From Affinundibacterium flavidum (GTDB taxonomy: Bacteria > Pseudomonadota > Gammaproteobacteria > Burkholderiales > Burkholderiaceae_D), in the NCBI RefSeq assembly GCF_014284175.1, contig NZ_JACOGA010000006.1, positions 204,801-268,800 on the forward strand: a DNA stretch of 64,000 bases, in the 5' to 3' direction. The notes beneath the pieces were generated by a model that searched no databases, was not told the origin of the DNA, and worked only from the letters and a program-made list of their open reading frames with translations. Positions 62,001 to 64,000 of the stretch are shown piece by piece. A program made the position numbers and the translations under genes. Each line of letters starts with the position of its first letter. Positions within the stretch are counted from its first letter, which is position 1.

Positions 62001-63816
62001 GCTTTTATCTGAGCAAATTAAATTGGTCGTAGCTTTCGATCATCGCCATATTTTCATCGACCCAACACCCGATGTCGCCAAATCATTCGCCGAACGTCAG
62101 CGCATGTTCAATCTGCCGCGCTCCAGCTGGGAAGATTATGACAATAGCTTGATTTCCAAAGGCGGTGGCGTGTATCCACGTGGTGCCAAATCAATTAGTC
62201 TGACACCCGAAGCACGCGCCGTCTTAGGCATAGAGACCGAAGAGCTCACCCCTGTCGAATTGCTCAAAGCGATCTTGCAAGCACCTGTCGATTTGCTCTA
62301 CAACGGCGGTATCGGTACCTACGTCAAAGCGACCTACGAAACCCACGCCCAAGTCGGTGACAAATCCAGCGATGCCTTCCGCGTCAATGGTAACGAGCTG
62401 CGCTGCAAAGTTTTGGCAGAGGGCGGTAACCTAGGTTGCACTCAAAACGGTCGTATCGAATTCGCACAAAAAGGTGGCCGCATCTACACCGACGCGATTG
62501 ATAACTCGGCTGGTGTCGATTGCTCCGATCACGAAGTTAATATCAAGATCTTGGTCGGCGCGATCACCGAAGCAGGCGACCTCACGCTCAAACAACGCAA
62601 TGACTTGTTAGCCTCGATGACCGATGAAGTCGGCCACTTAGTCTTAACCGACAACTACTACCAAGGCCAGGCACTCGACATCGCTTGCCACCGTCCTTTG
62701 TATGTACTCGATGGTCAACAACGCCTGATGCAAACTTTAGAGCGCCAAGGCCGCTTAAATCGTGCGATTGAATTCCTCCCCTCTGATGAAGAAATCGCCC
62801 GTCGCCGCGCGCACAAACAAGGCCTCACCGCACCAGAAAACGCCGTCGTCTTAGCCTACGCCAAGATGGCCGTGTTTGATGAATTGGTCGCCTCCAATTT
62901 ACCAGACGACCCTTTCTTCAGCCGTGCTTTAAAAGCCTACTTCCCACAAGTCTTGTCTGAGAAGTTTGCCGATGCCATCGCCAATCATCAATTGAAACGT
63001 GAAATCATCGCCACCTTTATCACCAACACCGTGGTCAATCGCACCGGCGCTACTTTTGTGAATTTCATCGCCTCAGAAGCCGCCGCTTCCGCCGCCGATG
63101 TGATCCGCGCGTTCACGCTGGCACGCGAGATTTTTGATCTGGAAGCACTGTGGGATCAAATCGATGCGCTCGATTACAAAGTCGATTCTAAATTGCAGTT
63201 AGACCTGCTCAGCAAATTGACCGCCATCGCGCAACGCGCCTCCCGCTGGATGCTACGCGCCCGCACCGCCAACGCCGACTTACCAACGCTGATCCAACGC
63301 TATCAACCAGGCGCACGTGAACTGCGCGCCAACGTAGCGACTTGGTTACCAGCCGCAGCCTACGCCAGCTTACAAGAAGCCAGCGCAGCTTTGGTCAAAG
63401 CCGGTGTCGAAGCAGGCCTGGCAGAAAACTTAGCCGCGCTGGAATTCATCTTCCCAGCTTTGGACTTAGTCGATCTGGCGCAAAGCACAGGCAGTGATTT
63501 AGAAAAAGCCGCCCGCACCTATTTTGGCGTCGATGCCGAATTAGGCTTAACCGGATGGCGCGATCAAATCAACCGCCTGCCAACCGACACGCTATGGCAA
63601 ACACAAGCCCGCGGCAGCGCCCGCGACGACGTGTATTCCATCGCCAGCCAAGCAACCAAAGCCCTGCTGTCACGCCAGGAAGAAATCGCAAGCTGGCGCG
63701 AACAACATGCGGCAACGATTGCGAAGCTGAATCAATTGCTGGCGACGATTACGACGCAGGGTGCGGATTTGGCACCGGTGTCTGTGGCGTTGCGGGAGTT
63801 GCGTAGTTTGGCTTGA
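59056..63816 (+). CDS. gdhB: NAD-specific glutamate dehydrogenase, large (GDH-180 type)
   Basis: 1586 residues, full length for the class. Converts glutamate to 2-oxoglutarate with NAD. N-terminal ACT-like domains ([20 protein letters not shown]), then the catalytic core [39 protein letters not shown] (catalytic lysine region), [10 protein letters not shown] and [20 protein letters not shown]. Large C-terminal helical domain. GTAAGGAAC is 6-7 bases before the ATG. Cytosolic hexamer expected. No gene of the same pathway lies beside it. Confidence 0.96.
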   Translation: [1586 protein letters not shown]

Positions 63817-63833
63817 GGTTGTTGAAAGTTGGG

Positions 63834-63866
63834 GGGCGAACGCGGATTTTGTGTTCGCCCTTTTTT
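63834..63866 (+). terminator. Rho-independent terminator after the glutamate dehydrogenase gene
   Basis: Stem GGGCGAAC/GTTCGCCC, 11-nt loop and six T. Confidence 0.9.
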
Positions 63867-63873
63867 ATCTGAA

Positions 63874-64000
63874 TGACCCGTCCTGAAATAGATTGACAGT
63901 TTTCTTCGTAATGGAAAGGAACGTCAATGAAATCGACAGAACGCAGGAGTCAAAGAGATTACACCTTAGCCTTTAAATTGTCAGTGGTTGATCAGGTAGA
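63874..64000 (+). mobile_element. Left end of an insertion sequence, IS3-like, cut by the window edge
   Basis: A conserved-looking end (TGACCCGTCCTGAAATAG) begins just after the gdh terminator and is followed by a transposase-like ORF 52 bp on. Family assignment is from the pattern only; the right end is outside the window. Confidence 0.65.
63926..64000 (+). CDS. Transposase OrfA-like protein, 3'-truncated by the window edge
   Basis: Visible residues MKSTERRSQRDYTLAFKLSV resemble the start of IS3-group helix-turn-helix OrfA proteins. AAGGAA lies seven bases before the ATG. 25 codons are visible. Confidence 0.65.

Noticed and set aside
1..64000. tRNA or rRNA genes
   Set aside because: No cloverleaf-like TTCGANTC-containing segment or rRNA-like sequence was seen on reading; a tRNA scan would settle it.

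Overview
The window looks like a betaproteobacterial chromosome, most likely Burkholderiales and near Oxalobacteraceae (Undibacterium-like). This rests on the housekeeping genes hemE, priA, a Coq7-type hydroxylase, a very large NAD-glutamate dehydrogenase and an iorAB pair, on LytS/LytTR regulators beside a TonB receptor, and on moderate GC. The lineage call is inference from gene content, not a search.

Layout. 1-2.2 kb: end of a GH1 beta-glucosidase, a Coq7-like protein and an orphan HTH antitoxin-like gene. 2.2-7.3 kb: minus-strand accessory genes (Mrr-type nuclease, secreted protein, VOC protein, a 518-aa unknown, DUF1801). 7.3-12.3 kb: iorB/iorA, a periplasmic solute-binding protein, an HD protein and a MAPEG protein. 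12.4-25.8 kb: some twenty small minus-strand orphan genes, broken only by a plus-strand Bax-inhibitor-1 gene with its own terminator. 25.9-46.9 kb: ordinary genes (hemE, priA, SRPBCC, VOC, two GNATs, AlkD-like, glycosyltransferase, blaI/blaR1-like pair, a giant propeller sensor kinase, creD, small membrane proteins, TPR-methyltransferase, LMW phosphatase). 47.1-49.95 kb: a second block of minus-strand orphan genes. 50-57.3 kb: two LytS-family kinases, a LytTR regulator and a TonB receptor. 57.5-64 kb: an amidase, the 1586-residue glutamate dehydrogenase and the start of an insertion sequence.

The main discovery candidate is in the orphan-gene blocks. The short genes are all on one strand and separated by imperfect palindromes of the RYYYAAC...GTTRRRY type. 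The stop codon of the preceding gene often lies inside the palindrome and the next start follows within a few bases. These are integron attC sites, so the blocks are gene-cassette arrays. No integron integrase is encoded in the window. Instead, four runs of cassettes (heads near 13.9, 17.3, 25.8 and 49.9 kb) each begin with a homologous module of about 165 bp. Read on the minus strand, the module has a near-consensus sigma70 promoter (TTGACT/G, exactly 16 nt, TAGAAT), about 150 nt of leader, a Shine-Dalgarno and ATG opening a 15-23 codon ORF, and a GTT that looks like a recombination point and is read inside that ORF. Modules A and B are nearly identical up to that GTT and unrelated after it, as expected for a cassette insertion site. 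The arrangement resembles the Pc/attI/ORF-11 head of a class 1 integron, present here in several copies. Three further solo promoters of the same -35/16/-10 type precede the Mrr-like, VOC and monooxygenase-fold genes.

Other points of interest: the first of the two LytS-family kinases has lost its phospho-accepting histidine and its ATP-binding boxes, while its partner is intact; the BlaR1-like protease carries a coiled coil where a beta-lactam sensor would be; a cluster of DnaA-box-like sequences lies between hemE and priA; and short tandem repeats (11-13 bp) occur at several gene ends.
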